A stretch of 64,000 nt of DNA from Bacillus sp. 03113. Lineage in GTDB: Bacteria > Bacillota > Bacilli > Bacillales > Cytobacillaceae. Below the pieces are notes generated by a model, which saw nothing but the letters and a program-made list of their open reading frames with translations, was not told where the DNA came from and did not search any database. Below are positions 45,929 through 57,459 of the stretch, one piece after another. The stretch's first letter is position 1; the number at the start of each line of letters is the position of its first letter. The stretch lies in the NCBI RefSeq assembly GCF_006546985.1, contig NZ_VATK01000004.1, positions 124,001 through 188,000 on the forward strand. The letters are read 5' to 3'. The position numbers and the translations under genes are program-made.

Positions 45929-46121
45929 TGACAGTACACCCCTTCCATTAGTCTAAATAATTTTCTGATTATTTTTACTTTTATATTATGAGGAATTTCC
46001 TTTCGATGCAACTAATTTGTGCTTTAACCTATTATTCAATTTTTTCCACTCTTCGTGCAAGTCGTTTTTGGATTATGTCGAAATATGTTAAAATATTCGA
46101 CAAAGACTTAAGGAGGACAGT

Positions 46122-46745
46122 ATGACAAATTCTTTTTTCACTGAAAATGATTTTAATGTTTTTCAAATAGATGGGTTAGAAGCACGTATGGAAGCGTTGA
46201 AAACAACCATACGACCTAAGCTTGAAGAGTTAGGAAGACATTTTTCTCCAAGCCTATCTTCACTCACAGGAAACGAGATGTATGCTCATGTTGCAAGGCA
46301 TGCACGTAGAACGATCAACCCGCCTAAGGATACTTGGGTTTCTTTTGCAAGTAATCCCAGAGGTTACAAAATGCTACCCCATTTTCAAATTGGGTTATGG
46401 GGAAGCCATGTTTTCATTTGGTTTGCTATTATTTATGAAGTAACAAATAAAAGTGATTATGGAAAAAAACTACATTCTAACTTAAATCGTGTGTATAAGC
46501 AAATTCCAAATGAATTTGATTGGTCAATTGATCATATGAAGCCAGATGCAGTAAAGCATGACAAACTTTCAAAAAATGACTTATCCAGCATGTTTCTTCG
46601 ATTACAAGATGTAAAAAAAGCGGAAATTTTATGCGGATATCAAATTCCTAGAGAAGAAGCAATAAATATGTCTAAACAAGATTTTTATGAAAAAATTGAT
46701 TATGTTTTTAAAACTTTAATTCCATTATATAAACTAGTTTATTAA
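46122..46745 (+). CDS. yktB: YktB family protein (DUF1054)
   Basis: 207-residue cytosolic protein. Family signatures: FFTENDFNVFQIDGLEARM, HVARHARRTINPPKDTWVSFA and RGYKMLPHFQIGLWGSHVFIW. Structures of relatives exist but no function is assigned. AAGGAGGAC is seven bases before the ATG. Convergent with yktA and sharing a terminator. Confidence 0.93.
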   Translation: MTNSFFTENDFNVFQIDGLEARMEALKTTIRPKLEELGRHFSPSLSSLTGNEMYAHVARHARRTINPPKDTWVSFASNPRGYKMLPHFQIGLWGSHVFIWFAIIYEVTNKSDYGKKLHSNLNRVYKQIPNEFDWSIDHMKPDAVKHDKLSKNDLSSMFLRLQDVKKAEILCGYQIPREEAINMSKQDFYEKIDYVFKTLIPLYKLVY

Positions 46746-46796
46746 TACATGTATATCATAATTTTGTACAAACAATTCCTTGAATTTTAATGATTA

Positions 46797-46828
46797 GGTC
46801 TCCTCCATGTAAAAAAGGAGACCTAACG
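46797..46828. terminator. Bidirectional terminator between yktB and yktA
   Basis: AGGTCTCCT pairs with AGGAGACCT across a short A-rich loop. Confidence 0.8.
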
Positions 46829-46834
46829 TTACTT

Positions 46835-47107
46835 TTAGGGCATTTTTATAATATTTATGCCTGAATCTTCTTTAAGCTTTTTGACTGCGCGATAGGAAGA
46901 GTACCCACTAATCTCTTCAAATTCCCCACATATTTTCTTTTCGTCAGCTTTACCAGGGACAATTTCTTTAAAACGCCTATAAGTTTTTAAAAATGGTTCT
47001 CTTTCAACCCCTTTCTCATAGGCTTTTTCAATAAACTCAAAAAATTTAATAACATCAATAATTTCTTCTGTTGTCCAATCTGGATCAATTGGATATTGAT
47101 ATTCCAT
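46835..47107 (-). CDS. yktA: UPF0223 family protein YktA
   Basis: 90 residues. Family core: [62 protein letters not shown]. Function unknown; likely a small helical protein. The ATG at 47107 has AAGGG eight bases upstream; the GTG at 47116 is inside that site. Confidence 0.92.
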   Translation of the reverse strand: MEYQYPIDPDWTTEEIIDVIKFFEFIEKAYEKGVEREPFLKTYRRFKEIVPGKADEKKICGEFEEISGYSSYRAVKKLKEDSGINIIKMP

Positions 47108-47380
47108 TACCTTCACCCTTTTGTTTTATACAATCTTGTTGTTATTTTATATCCAATGTACTTAAAGTATCTTACTAGTCCACCAAGAAATAAATTCCAA
47201 GGAATAAGATACCTTATTATTGTCGTATATCCTTGCCTTCCTAACTTGTTAACTTATTTCGATCTTTAACGGTTAATATCCTTTCTATTTCAGAAACTAA
47301 TACAAAAATCATGAAAAAATTATGAGAAAAAGATATATCGGAGCAACAAATATCACAATATTTGATCGAAAAAATATTTC

Positions 47381-47409
47381 TTTTCAAAGAATTTCATTAA
47401 TGCTATAAT
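47381..47409 (+). promoter_or_regulatory. Likely sigma-A promoter of speA
   Basis: TTTTCA, 17 bases, TATAAT with TGC just before it (extended -10). It would give a leader of about 140 nt before the speA start. The leader is very T-rich and I see no recognisable riboswitch in it; the rest of the 47108-47380 gap holds nothing I can name. Confidence 0.45.
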
Positions 47410-47554
47410 TCTTTTGTTTTATGACTTTTTTTATTTTCACGATGCAAATAGCGTTTGTTTTTTCCCAAAATTTAGTCTCTATTTTTATAAAAAAATGAAC
47501 TTCATTCCTATTTTTTAAAAATTATTACAATAGATAAAGAGGTGTTAGTTAAAG

Positions 47555-49024
47555 TTGTCCCAATATCAAACTCCATTATTTCATGGTTTACTCGAACACG
47601 CAAAGAAAAATCCTGTTCAATTCCATATTCCTGGTCATAAAAAAGGTACTGGTATTGATCCTGAATTTAAAGAATTTATTGGCGCGAACGCTTTATCCAT
47701 TGATTTAATAAATATTGGTCCATTAGACGATCTTCATCAGCCTAAAGGAATAATAAAAGAAGCACAGGATCTAGCTGCTAAAGCGTTCGGAGCTGATCAT
47801 ACATTCTTCTCTGTTCAAGGAACAAGTGGTGCGATTATGGCAATGATTATGACCGTTTGTGGACCAGGGGATAAAATTATTGTTCCTCGAAATGTTCATA
47901 AATCCATTACGTCTGCTATTGTGTTCTCTGGAGCTGTTCCAATTTTCATTCATCCTGAGATCGACAAAGAACTTGGGATATCACATGGGATAACACCAGA
48001 GTCAGTTGCAAAAGCGCTTGATCAAAATCCAGATGCAAAAGGTGTACTTGTTATCAACCCTACTTATTTTGGGATATCAGCTGATTTACAGAGAATTGTT
48101 GAAATCGCACATTCTTATCATGTTCCTGTACTCGTGGACGAAGCTCATGGAGTTCACATTCATTTCCATGATAATCTGCCATTATCCGCAATGCAGGCAG
48201 GTGCAGATATGGCAGCTACAAGTGTCCATAAGCTAGGTGGATCCTTGACTCAAAGCTCCATATTAAATGTAAAAGGAAATCTTGTTTCCTATAAACGAGT
48301 TCAGACTATCCTTAGTATGCTTACTACAACCTCTACATCTTATTTATTATTAGCTTCATTAGATGTAGCTAGAAAACGATTAGCGACTGAAGGGAAAGCA
48401 TTATTAGATCGAACCATATCTTTAGCACAATCTATACGCGAGAGAATTAACCGTATTGAGCATTTGTATTGTATTGGAGAAGAAGTATTAAAAACGAAGG
48501 CTGCCTATGATTATGACCCAACGAAGTTAATTATTTCTGTAAAGGACCTTGGTTTATCTGGTTTTGATGTAGAGAAGTGGCTGCGAAAGCATTATAATAT
48601 CGAAGTTGAGCTTTCGGACTTATACAATATTCTTTGCATTATCACACCTGGCGATAGTGAAAGAGAAGCTGATTTGCTTATTCATGCCCTTGAGGATCTG
48701 TCAAAGGAATATCATACTCTAGCAGAGAAAGTTCATGTTCAAGTGATGCTGCCGAATATACCTGTGCTTGCGTTGCCTCCTCGAGATGCTTTTTATACAG
48801 AAACAGAACTAGTTCCATTTAATCAATCAAATGGTCGAATTATTGCTGAATTTATTATGGTCTATCCACCTGGAATACCTATTTTTATTCCTGGCGAAAT
48901 TATTACAGAAGACAATTTAAAATACATTAAAACAAATATGGAAGCTGGACTTCCTGTACAAGGACCAGAAGATTTTGATTTTAAATATCTCCGCGTTCTT
49001 AAAGAACATAAAGCCATTAAATAG
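47555..49024 (+). CDS. speA: Arginine decarboxylase SpeA (PLP-dependent Orn/Lys/Arg decarboxylase)
   Basis: Makes agmatine from arginine, the first step of polyamine synthesis in Bacillus. 489 residues, as in B. subtilis (490). Fold-type I PLP enzyme of the short 'prokaryotic biosynthetic' class: HIPGHKKG near the N-terminus, SVQGTSGAIMAMI (PLP phosphate site), VDEAHGVH (ring-binding Asp) and the PLP lysine in SVHKLGGSLTQSS. The C-terminal domain ends with YPPGIPIFIPGE. It begins with TTG at 47555, ten bases after AAAGAGGTG. It neighbours SR1 and pdhD as in B. subtilis. Confidence 0.95.
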   Translation: MSQYQTPLFHGLLEHAKKNPVQFHIPGHKKGTGIDPEFKEFIGANALSIDLINIGPLDDLHQPKGIIKEAQDLAAKAFGADHTFFSVQGTSGAIMAMIMTVCGPGDKIIVPRNVHKSITSAIVFSGAVPIFIHPEIDKELGISHGITPESVAKALDQNPDAKGVLVINPTYFGISADLQRIVEIAHSYHVPVLVDEAHGVHIHFHDNLPLSAMQAGADMAATSVHKLGGSLTQSSILNVKGNLVSYKRVQTILSMLTTTSTSYLLLASLDVARKRLATEGKALLDRTISLAQSIRERINRIEHLYCIGEEVLKTKAAYDYDPTKLIISVKDLGLSGFDVEKWLRKHYNIEVELSDLYNILCIITPGDSEREADLLIHALEDLSKEYHTLAEKVHVQVMLPNIPVLALPPRDAFYTETELVPFNQSNGRIIAEFIMVYPPGIPIFIPGEIITEDNLKYIKTNMEAGLPVQGPEDFDFKYLRVLKEHKAIK

Positions 49025-49143
49025 AAAAGCAAAAGCACCATTATTAGCGTCGAAAGACATAAGCTGCAATACGAAGAAATCCTGATTGACTTGCGTGTTC
49101 TGTTTTATTAAACTTAGAGCCGAAAAAGTTAAAACCTACTATT

Positions 49144-49180
49144 AAAAACAGGGTACCCCAAAGTGGGACACCCTGTTTTT
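49144..49180 (-). terminator. Terminator of SR1
   Basis: AAAAACAGGGT(G)TCCCAC / GGGGTACCCTGTTTTT: a long stem ending in TTTTT on the minus strand, 20 bases after the SR1P stop. Its near-symmetry may also stop transcription arriving from speA. Confidence 0.88.
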
Positions 49181-49200
49181 CACTGCGTATTAAAGAAAGA

Positions 49201-49323
49201 TTATCCTTCATCCGTATTATGTTGTTGACATGTACAATCACATTTAGAGTAAAGCACAGTTACTTTTTCATCTTCAAAATGATCAATTGTTCTATTACAA
49301 TCTTGACAAACAATAATACCCAT
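49201..49323 (-). CDS. sr1P: SR1P peptide, GapA/RNase J1-associated
   Basis: 40 residues, MGIIVCQDCNRTIDHFEDEK at the start, then VTVLYSKC and a final CDCTC-containing part. Two CxxC-like pairs (CQDC; CDCTC) suggest a metal-bound knuckle. The family binds the glycolytic GAPDH GapA and promotes its interaction with RNase J1, whose gene (rnjA) is also in this window. GGGAG stands nine bases before the ATG. Too short for usual ORF cut-offs. Confidence 0.9.
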   Translation of the reverse strand: MGIIVCQDCNRTIDHFEDEKVTVLYSKCDCTCQQHNTDEG

Positions 49324-49347
49324 TCGGACACTCTCCCTTTTTAATAT

Positions 49348-49363
49348 TTGTAAGCGTTTTTAA
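49348..49363 (-). promoter_or_regulatory. Catabolite-response element (cre) at the SR1 start
   Basis: Plus-strand TTGTAAGCGTTTTTAA fits WTGNNARCGNWWWCAW at all but one position. It covers about +6 to +21 of SR1, a roadblock or promoter-clearance repression position. Confidence 0.7.
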
Positions 49364-49375
49364 TTCTACAACCTA

Positions 49376-49404
49376 ATAATAATATAACACTTTTATTTTT
49401 TCAA
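49376..49404 (-). promoter_or_regulatory. Promoter of SR1
   Basis: On the minus strand TTGAAA (49399-49404), 17 bases, TATTAT (49376-49381); the predicted start site is near 49369. Confidence 0.7.
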
Positions 49405-49594
49405 CCCTATATAGTATGTACTAATTAAAAAAATATAACATACTATTAAACGTTGTATCATTTGTTTATAACAAAAATAGAACTTGCCTGAATCGATATG
49501 AAGGCTGAATCCATTTTTTTAAAGAAAAGAAAAGTTCGAGGATTTTCGATAAAGAATCGATACATGAAGAAATTCGACGATTATTAAAATGATC

Positions 49595-49849
49595 TTAATT
49601 AAAAACATTCGTATTTATTGCTGACAATACAGTATGAATAGAACCATAAATCATTAAACTCATCACTGTTACAAAAAACGCTAATTTTGTTGATCTAATA
49701 ATATGATTACCAATCAAGATCGCTAAATAGAAAAAAACAAGAAACATTAAAAGCTTATAAAAATACAAATCGTTCTTTGACAGCCATTCGATCAATGAAA
49801 AACTGCTCCAGATCATCAATTGTATAAACACAACTATATAAATTCTCAT
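49595..49849 (-). CDS. Small membrane protein of unknown function
   Basis: 84 residues, three predicted membrane segments (about 3-20, 32-52, 58-78), no recognised family. It lies alone between SR1 and pdhD, where B. subtilis has the small lipoprotein gene slp; no lipobox is present here. The ATG at 49849 follows a weak GGTGGTG; an upstream ATG at 49873 in the same frame has no better site. Coding status rests on frame length and hydrophobic pattern only. Confidence 0.55.
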   Translation of the reverse strand: MRIYIVVFIQLMIWSSFSLIEWLSKNDLYFYKLLMFLVFFYLAILIGNHIIRSTKLAFFVTVMSLMIYGSIHTVLSAINTNVFN

Positions 49850-50018
49850 ATCCAACACCACCAATACCTTCATTCTATATATATAAATAATCTATTTATT
49901 TGGGGTGAAGATTTAAATCTTTGAAATGATCTATATTTGCTTTCATTTATAGTTTGTACGATCTTTTTTATAACATAATACTCCTTAACATTGGAGGTCA
50001 TTCCAAAATCTAACGTAA

Positions 50019-50055
50019 AAAAATCCTCTTCAAAAATGAAGAGGACTTTTTCTAT
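50019..50055 (-). terminator. Terminator of the pdhABCD operon
   Basis: AAATCCTCTTC pairs with GAAGAGGACTTT, ending in TTTTTT on the minus strand, a few bases after the pdhD stop. Confidence 0.88.
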
Positions 50056-50060
50056 ATTAT

Positions 50061-51470
50061 TTACTTAATAATATGAATAGGATTTCCTAAAGCAACCTCT
50101 GCTGCTTCCATTGTAATTTCTCCAAGGGTTGGATGAGCATGAATGGTCATCGCTAAATCTTCAGCTGTCATTCCAGCCTCGATAGCCAATCCTAACTCTG
50201 CAATCATATCAGATGCACTTGGACCTGCTATTTGAGCACCTATTACAAGGCCGTCTTCCTTACGAGTAATAAGCTTTAAGAAGCCATCTGTGTCGTTTAG
50301 GGAAAGAGCACGCCCATTAGCCGCGAATGGGAATTTAGCAGCATTAATATCGATTCCTTCATCTTTAGCTTGTTTTTCTGTATAACCTACAGAAGCAAGT
50401 TCTGGTTCAGAGAACACGACGGCTGGTATCCCTAAGTAATCAATTTCAGAAGGATGTCCTGATATAGCCTCTGCTGCAATTTTCCCTTCATAGGATGCTT
50501 TATGAGCAAGCTGTGGACCAGCTACAATATCACCTATTGCAAAGATATTGCTTACACTTGTACGACATTGCTTATCAATGTTAATAAAGCCACGGTCTGT
50601 CATGTCAATTCCTACTTGATCTAAGCCCAATTCATCTGTATTAGGTCTACGTCCAACCATTACAAATACATAATCGGCTTCGATTTTTTTCTCTTCGCCT
50701 TTAATTTCTACGGTAACGACAACACTGTTTTCACTTTCCTCCACACCTTTAGCAGATGCTTTTGTAAAAATTTCGGCGCCTTTTTTCTTAAGGTTGCGTT
50801 TAACTAATGCTGCCATTTGTTTTTCAAATCCAGGTAAAATATCATCAGAGCCTTCAATGACAATTACTTGTGTACCAAAATTAGCATAAGCACCGCCAAG
50901 CTCCGTACCGATAACTCCTCCACCAATTAAAACAATCTTTTTAGGAATTTCTTGCAAAGCAAGAGCTCCAGTAGAATTTAATACACGCTTGGAGTATTTA
51001 AAGGCAGGCAATTCGATTGGACGAGAACCAGTTGCCAAAATGGCATTCTTAAAGGTGTATGTTTGTGCTGCATGCTCATCCATTACTCTTAAAGTATTTG
51101 CATCAACGAAATAAGCTTCGCCTCGTGCAATATTTACTTTATTCCCTTTAAGTAAACCTTCTACTCCACTTGTTAGTTTGTTAACAACTTCACCTTTCCA
51201 TTTTTGTACTTTTGTGAAGTCAACAGTAACATTTTCAGCAGTGATTCCAATCGAATCTGAATGCTTTGCTGTTTCATAACGATGACCAGCTGCAATTAAT
51301 GCCTTTGATGGAATACAGCCGACATTCAAACATACTCCGCCTAAATTGGCTTTTTCTACAATAGTAACTTTTTGTCCTAGCTGTGCAGCACGAATTGCAG
51401 CTACATATCCTCCAGGACCTGCTCCAATAATAATAGTATCCGTTTCAATCGGAAAATCCCCAACTACCAT
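50061..51470 (-). CDS. pdhD: Dihydrolipoamide dehydrogenase (E3)
   Basis: FAD/NAD enzyme that reoxidises lipoyl groups of the pyruvate (and other 2-oxoacid) dehydrogenase complexes. 469 residues: FAD-binding [20 protein letters not shown], redox-active disulfide in [16 protein letters not shown]-binding [16 protein letters not shown] motif [16 protein letters not shown], and catalytic His-Glu in HAHPTLGE at the C-terminus. Three bases separate it from pdhC. Confidence 0.98.
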   Translation of the reverse strand: MVVGDFPIETDTIIIGAGPGGYVAAIRAAQLGQKVTIVEKANLGGVCLNVGCIPSKALIAAGHRYETAKHSDSIGITAENVTVDFTKVQKWKGEVVNKLTSGVEGLLKGNKVNIARGEAYFVDANTLRVMDEHAAQTYTFKNAILATGSRPIELPAFKYSKRVLNSTGALALQEIPKKIVLIGGGVIGTELGGAYANFGTQVIVIEGSDDILPGFEKQMAALVKRNLKKKGAEIFTKASAKGVEESENSVVVTVEIKGEEKKIEADYVFVMVGRRPNTDELGLDQVGIDMTDRGFINIDKQCRTSVSNIFAIGDIVAGPQLAHKASYEGKIAAEAISGHPSEIDYLGIPAVVFSEPELASVGYTEKQAKDEGIDINAAKFPFAANGRALSLNDTDGFLKLITRKEDGLVIGAQIAGPSASDMIAELGLAIEAGMTAEDLAMTIHAHPTLGEITMEAAEVALGNPIHIIK

Positions 51471-51473
51471 TCT

Positions 51474-52766
51474 TTACGCCTCCATTAACAAAAGTTCTGG
51501 ATCGTTTAATAAACGTTTAATATGATTTAATGCATTCTGGGCTGTCGCACCATCAATGATTCTATGGTCAAAACTTAAGGATAGTGCTAAAACAGGAGCC
51601 GCTATAATTTCCCCATCTTTTACAATAGGTTTTTCGGCAATACGTCCGATCCCTAATATTGCTACTTCTGGATGATTGATGACAGGTGTAAACCACTGTC
51701 CACCAGCAGATCCAATATTCGTTATCGTACATGACGCACCCTTCATTTCGTCTGAAGCAAGCTTACCTTCACGCGCTTTAGTCGCAAGTTGATTAATTTC
51801 ATTAGAAATAGAGAAAATCGATTTGCGATCAGCGTCTTTTACAACTGGTACCAATAAGCCTTTTTCAGTGTCTGCTGCAATTCCAATATTGTAATAATGC
51901 TTGTGAACAATCTCACTGCTCGCATCATCAATTGAGGTATTAAGAGCTGAAAATTCTCTTAAAGCACTGGTTAATGCTTTAACGACATATGGTAAGAAAG
52001 TTAATTTGATTCCTTTACTTGCTGCAACCTCTTTGAATTTTTTGCGGTGTGCAACTAATTTTGTCACATCGATTTCATCCATTAACGTTACATGAGGCGC
52101 AGTGTGTTTAGAATTCACCATAGCTTTAGCAATTGCCTTGCGAATACCGCTCATTTTTTCACGCGTTTCAGGGTATTGGCCTTGTGGAATTGCTTGAGCT
52201 GCTGGTGCTGCTTCTTTCTCAACTGGTGCTGCTTCTTGAACAGGGGCAGGAGCTTCTTCTTTTACTTCTACTTTAGCACCGCCATTTAAGAATGCATCTA
52301 TATCATCCTTTAATATACGCCCGTTTTTACCACTGCCACTTACCGCTTGAATACTCACTTGATGATCACGTGCATACTTGCGAACAGATGGCATAGCAAT
52401 AACTCTCTTATTTGGATCCGCTACTTCTTGAACTTCTTCTTTCGGCGCTTCGACTGGAGCCTCTTCTTTTACTTCTTCTTTAGGCTCTTCGTTTCCGTGA
52501 TCACCTTTAAACTGTAAATTTTCATAACCAGGTGCATCAAATGTAATAAGAACATCACCAACAATTGCTACTGTTCCTTCGCTTACTAAAACTTCCTCAA
52601 CTGTACCTGTTACAGGTGAAGGAATTTCCACAACTGCTTTATCGTTTTGAACTTCACAAAGGACATCATCTTCTTGAACTTTATCGCCAGGCTTTACAAA
52701 CCATTTAACAATTTCACCTTCGTGAATGCCCTCACCTATATCTGGTAATCTAAATTGAAATGCCAA
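51474..52766 (-). CDS. pdhC: Dihydrolipoamide acetyltransferase (E2) of pyruvate dehydrogenase
   Basis: Core of the complex; 430 residues. One lipoyl domain (about 1-80, lipoyl Lys43 in QNDKAVV), an acidic and alanine/proline-rich linker ([14 protein letters not shown]), a peripheral subunit-binding domain (about 127-165, [26 protein letters not shown], given here only in part), a second A/P/E linker, and the catalytic domain (about 200-430) ending with [13 protein letters not shown], which carries the active-site HxxxD. A single lipoyl domain is normal for Bacillus. Confidence 0.97.
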   Translation of the reverse strand: MAFQFRLPDIGEGIHEGEIVKWFVKPGDKVQEDDVLCEVQNDKAVVEIPSPVTGTVEEVLVSEGTVAIVGDVLITFDAPGYENLQFKGDHGNEEPKEEVKEEAPVEAPKEEVQEVADPNKRVIAMPSVRKYARDHQVSIQAVSGSGKNGRILKDDIDAFLNGGAKVEVKEEAPAPVQEAAPVEKEAAPAAQAIPQGQYPETREKMSGIRKAIAKAMVNSKHTAPHVTLMDEIDVTKLVAHRKKFKEVAASKGIKLTFLPYVVKALTSALREFSALNTSIDDASSEIVHKHYYNIGIAADTEKGLLVPVVKDADRKSIFSISNEINQLATKAREGKLASDEMKGASCTITNIGSAGGQWFTPVINHPEVAILGIGRIAEKPIVKDGEIIAAPVLALSLSFDHRIIDGATAQNALNHIKRLLNDPELLLMEA

Positions 52767-52811
52767 TGAAACTCAACCTCCTAATCCTTCATCACAATGT
52801 TGAAGTCATAA

Positions 52812-53789
52812 TTAAAAATTTAATACTTTTTTTGCTGTTTCGATAATATCTTTATAATTAGGTAGCCAAATTGCTTCCGCTTGTGTAAAAGCAAAGACTG
52901 TATCAGGGGCAGTTACACGTAACACTGGAGCTTCTAGATTTAAAATCGCACGGTCATTAATCTCTGCAACAACATTTGCTGCAATACCAGCTTGTTTTTG
53001 AGCTTCTTGAACAACAATGGCACGACCTGTTTTTTCTACAGAAGCAATAACCGTATCGATATCAATCGGGCTAATTGTACGCAGATCGATCACTTCAACT
53101 GAATAATCTTCTTTAGCTAACTCTTCAGCTGCTTTTAACGCTTCATGAACCATTGCTCCATAAGAAACAATCGTTAGATCCGTTCCTTCTTTTTTTACTT
53201 CAGCTTTTCCAAGAGGAATCGTGTACTCTCCCTCTGGAACTTCTTGACGGAATGAACGATATAGCTTCATATGTTCAAGGAAGATAACAGGATCATTATC
53301 TCGAATAGCAGAGATTAACAAACCTTTTGCATCATATGGAGTTGAAGGAATAACTACTTTTAAGCCTGGTTGTTGAGCCATTAATCCTTCTAAGCTATCA
53401 GCATGAAGTTCAGGAGTATGTACTCCACCTCCAAAAGGAGAACGGATTGTGACAGGAGAGTTATATCTTCCCCCAGAACGATATCGCATACGTGCCATTT
53501 GGCCAGAAATAGCATCCATTACTTCGTATACAAATCCAAAAAATTGAATTTCAGGAACAGGACGGAATCCTTGCAACCCTAGACCAATCGCCAATCCGCC
53601 AATACCAGATTCTGCAAGAGGTGTATCAAATACACGTTCTTCTCCAAATTCACTTTGAAGACCTTCTGTAGCACGGAATACACCACCGTTTTGACCTACG
53701 TCCTCTCCAAATACTAAAACATTTGGATCATTACGTAATTCTGTACGCAATGCATCAGTGATTGCCTGAATCATTGTCATTTGGGCCAT
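52812..53789 (-). CDS. pdhB: Pyruvate dehydrogenase E1 beta subunit
   Basis: 325 residues, the usual length. Together with PdhA it decarboxylates pyruvate using thiamine diphosphate. Visible: [42 protein letters not shown] (TPP-contacting glutamate region), and the C-terminal transketolase-like domain with [11 protein letters not shown]. It is separated from pdhA by three bases and from pdhC by 45. Confidence 0.97.
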   Translation of the reverse strand: MAQMTMIQAITDALRTELRNDPNVLVFGEDVGQNGGVFRATEGLQSEFGEERVFDTPLAESGIGGLAIGLGLQGFRPVPEIQFFGFVYEVMDAISGQMARMRYRSGGRYNSPVTIRSPFGGGVHTPELHADSLEGLMAQQPGLKVVIPSTPYDAKGLLISAIRDNDPVIFLEHMKLYRSFRQEVPEGEYTIPLGKAEVKKEGTDLTIVSYGAMVHEALKAAEELAKEDYSVEVIDLRTISPIDIDTVIASVEKTGRAIVVQEAQKQAGIAANVVAEINDRAILNLEAPVLRVTAPDTVFAFTQAEAIWLPNYKDIIETAKKVLNF

Positions 53790-53792
53790 GGC

Positions 53793-55647
<1,855 letters not shown>

Positions 55648-56337
55648 CTATTCATTCTTTTTATCTTCTTTATTTACATTAACATCCAAACCGGATACTT
55701 GATAAAAAGAAAGCTTCATTTCATTATATTTGCTTGTATACTCATTAAATTTTTTATTTGCGTACATTACTTTTTCATAAGTTTCATTTATTTTATTAAT
55801 CTGCGCTTCTAACACATTTAATGGTACATCCTCTTTTTTTAATAGTTCATATAATTCACTATCATATTTTATTCCTTCTAAATATGTTTGATATAACTCA
55901 TCGTGTACATCATATCGTTTCATCATCATTTGATATAAATTTTGTGCAGCTTTTTTTTCTTTTTTATTTTTCAATTGATCAATGATTTTTTCAATTTTCT
56001 TAAATTCATTTTCAGAAGCTTCCATACTTTTTTCTTCTTTTTCAATATGCTCTTTTCTTTGTGCCACTGAATCTAATGCTTTATCTGCTAAATTTCTTAT
56101 TTCTTCAGGATTTTTCATACCTAGTGAGATAATTTGATTATATAATTCCTGCTCTTGTTTTTCTAGTCTTACTAAAGGATCCTGCTGCTTCTCAAAATTC
56201 TTTTCAATTGTAACAACCTTTTCTAATTCTCTATACATTTTTTCAGTAGGTGTTTGACTATTTCTGCACCCTGTCATGGATAACATCATAATAAATAGTA
56301 GAAAAGCAAAATAACAACTTTTGAAAATTTTTGACAA
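55648..56337 (-). CDS. ykyA: YkyA family putative cell-wall-binding lipoprotein
   Basis: 229 residues. Signal with lipobox MTGC (lipidated Cys24), then a long, charged helical region predicted to form coiled coils (about 45-215; EKQEQELYNQIISLGMKN, EKEEKSMEASENEFKKIEKI). Matches the YkyA family by length, architecture and its place between pdhA and def. Function unknown. AAAGGAGGG lies ahead of the ATG. Confidence 0.9.
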   Translation of the reverse strand: MSKIFKSCYFAFLLFIMMLSMTGCRNSQTPTEKMYRELEKVVTIEKNFEKQQDPLVRLEKQEQELYNQIISLGMKNPEEIRNLADKALDSVAQRKEHIEKEEKSMEASENEFKKIEKIIDQLKNKKEKKAAQNLYQMMMKRYDVHDELYQTYLEGIKYDSELYELLKKEDVPLNVLEAQINKINETYEKVMYANKKFNEYTSKYNEMKLSFYQVSGLDVNVNKEDKKNE

Positions 56338-56519
56338 ATGATTTCCCTCCTTTAAAGAATCTAAGCTTGATTTTACTGTTTTTCATTAACTTTTTTTTCT
56401 TCCTCTGTTAGACTAGATTTACATATTATTTAGTCTAATCATGAGATGACAAGAATTGTTTAAGTTCATCTTCTAAAGATTTTTATATTATTACCAAGCA
56501 CATTAAGGAAGTGAGTTTC

Positions 56520-57074
56520 ATGCTAACGATGAAAGACATAATTCGAGATGGTCATCCTACTTTAAGTATGATTGCTGAACCAGTAGAAATTCCAGCAAGT
56601 GAAGAAAATAAAGAGATTTTGAATCAATTAATCGAATTTGTGAAAAATAGTCAAAATCCTGAAGTTGCATCAAAATATGGTTTAAGACCAGGTATTGGAC
56701 TAGCAGCCCCTCAAATAAATGTTTCAAAAAAAATGATTGCTGTTCATGTTGAGGATGAAAATGGAAAGTTATTTAGCTATGCTCTTTTCAATCCAAAAAT
56801 TGTAAGCCACTCTGTTGAAAAATCTTATTTAACTTCAGGAGAAGGGTGCCTTTCTGTTGACGAATCTATTCCAGGGTTTGTTCCAAGACATGCAAGAATA
56901 ACCGTTAAAGGGTTTGACATAAACAACAGTGAAGTAAAACTTCGATTAAAAGGATTACCTGCCATCGTGTTTCAGCATGAGATTGACCATTTAAACGGCA
57001 TCATGTTTTATGACCATATAAACAAAACAGATCCATTTGCTCCAATAGAAAACGCTAAACCGATTGAAAGATAA
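56520..57074 (+). CDS. def: Peptide deformylase
   Basis: Fe/Zn enzyme that removes the N-formyl group from nascent proteins. 184 residues, the type II (Gram-positive) form. The three motifs are intact: GIGLAAPQ (about 57-64), EGCLS with the metal-binding cysteine (about 109-113) and QHEIDHLNG with the catalytic glutamate and two metal-binding histidines (about 152-160). The ATG at 56520 follows AAGGAAGTGA; the frame opens three codons earlier within that site. The TAA stop belongs to a GATAA after which element D1 is inserted. Corresponds to B. subtilis defB (ykrB). Confidence 0.97.
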   Translation: MLTMKDIIRDGHPTLSMIAEPVEIPASEENKEILNQLIEFVKNSQNPEVASKYGLRPGIGLAAPQINVSKKMIAVHVEDENGKLFSYALFNPKIVSHSVEKSYLTSGEGCLSVDESIPGFVPRHARITVKGFDINNSEVKLRLKGLPAIVFQHEIDHLNGIMFYDHINKTDPFAPIENAKPIER

Positions 57075-57342
57075 AGTGAAACTTCCATCAGTGGGGGTTT
57101 TAGTTAGTCCCCTACTGATGGTTAGTCACGCAGAGCCTGATTGACTTTTCTAAGGGCTGAAGCCCAAAGAAAAGTCTTATTTCACCAATCACGCTCATAC
57201 ATGCCACATCCTGTGGCATTCGCCTGACTAGGATGTCCTGTCCGTCGTCGGGCTTTTACGGACAGTTATCCTCCACCTAGGATTTTTCGTTTACACACAT
57301 AACCTTGAGGTTGAAGGTCTACTGCCCGTTAATGCGGGATAA
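57075..57342. mobile_element. Family D element, copy D1 (268 bp, non-coding, highly structured)
   Basis: Begins right after the GATAA that ends def and itself ends in GATAA. Order: terminal hairpin CCATCAGTGGGGG / CCCCTACTGATGG; a long hairpin GACTTTTCT / AGAAAAGTC with inner GGGCT / AGCCC; ATGCCACA / TGTGGCAT followed by a family-B-like GACTAGGATGTCCTG segment; then TTTTACGGACAGT, which can pair with the terminal ACTGCCCGT. The ends match copy D2 at 31064. It has no ORF. Architecture and target use suggest a non-autonomous element mobilised by a target-specific transposase, possibly IS200/IS605-like. Confidence 0.7.
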
Positions 57343-57459
57343 ATTGACTTAAGGCGCCCGTCTTGCAGCAGACTTCGTGAAATGTGCGCTTTTAGTCAAT
57401 AATTCTTCTACATTAATGATGATACGAAACAATGATTTTCAAATTGAATCTCTTTATTT

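Larger units (their letters stand above)
49144..49370 (-). ncRNA. sr1: Dual-function regulatory RNA SR1
   Basis: About 225-nt transcript from the promoter at 49376-49404 to the terminator at 49144, lying between speA and pdhD where B. subtilis encodes SR1 (205 nt). SR1 is known to base-pair with ahrC mRNA and to encode the small peptide SR1P; in B. subtilis it is repressed under glycolytic conditions by CcpN and to a lesser degree CcpA. The promoter, a cre just downstream of the start site, the SR1P frame and the terminator are all recognisable here. Base-pairing to ahrC could not be tested. Confidence 0.85.

Noticed and set aside
49498-49587. 29-codon plus-strand frame rich in lysine between SR1 and the small membrane protein
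   Set aside because: No ribosome binding site or terminator; composition follows the A-rich DNA.
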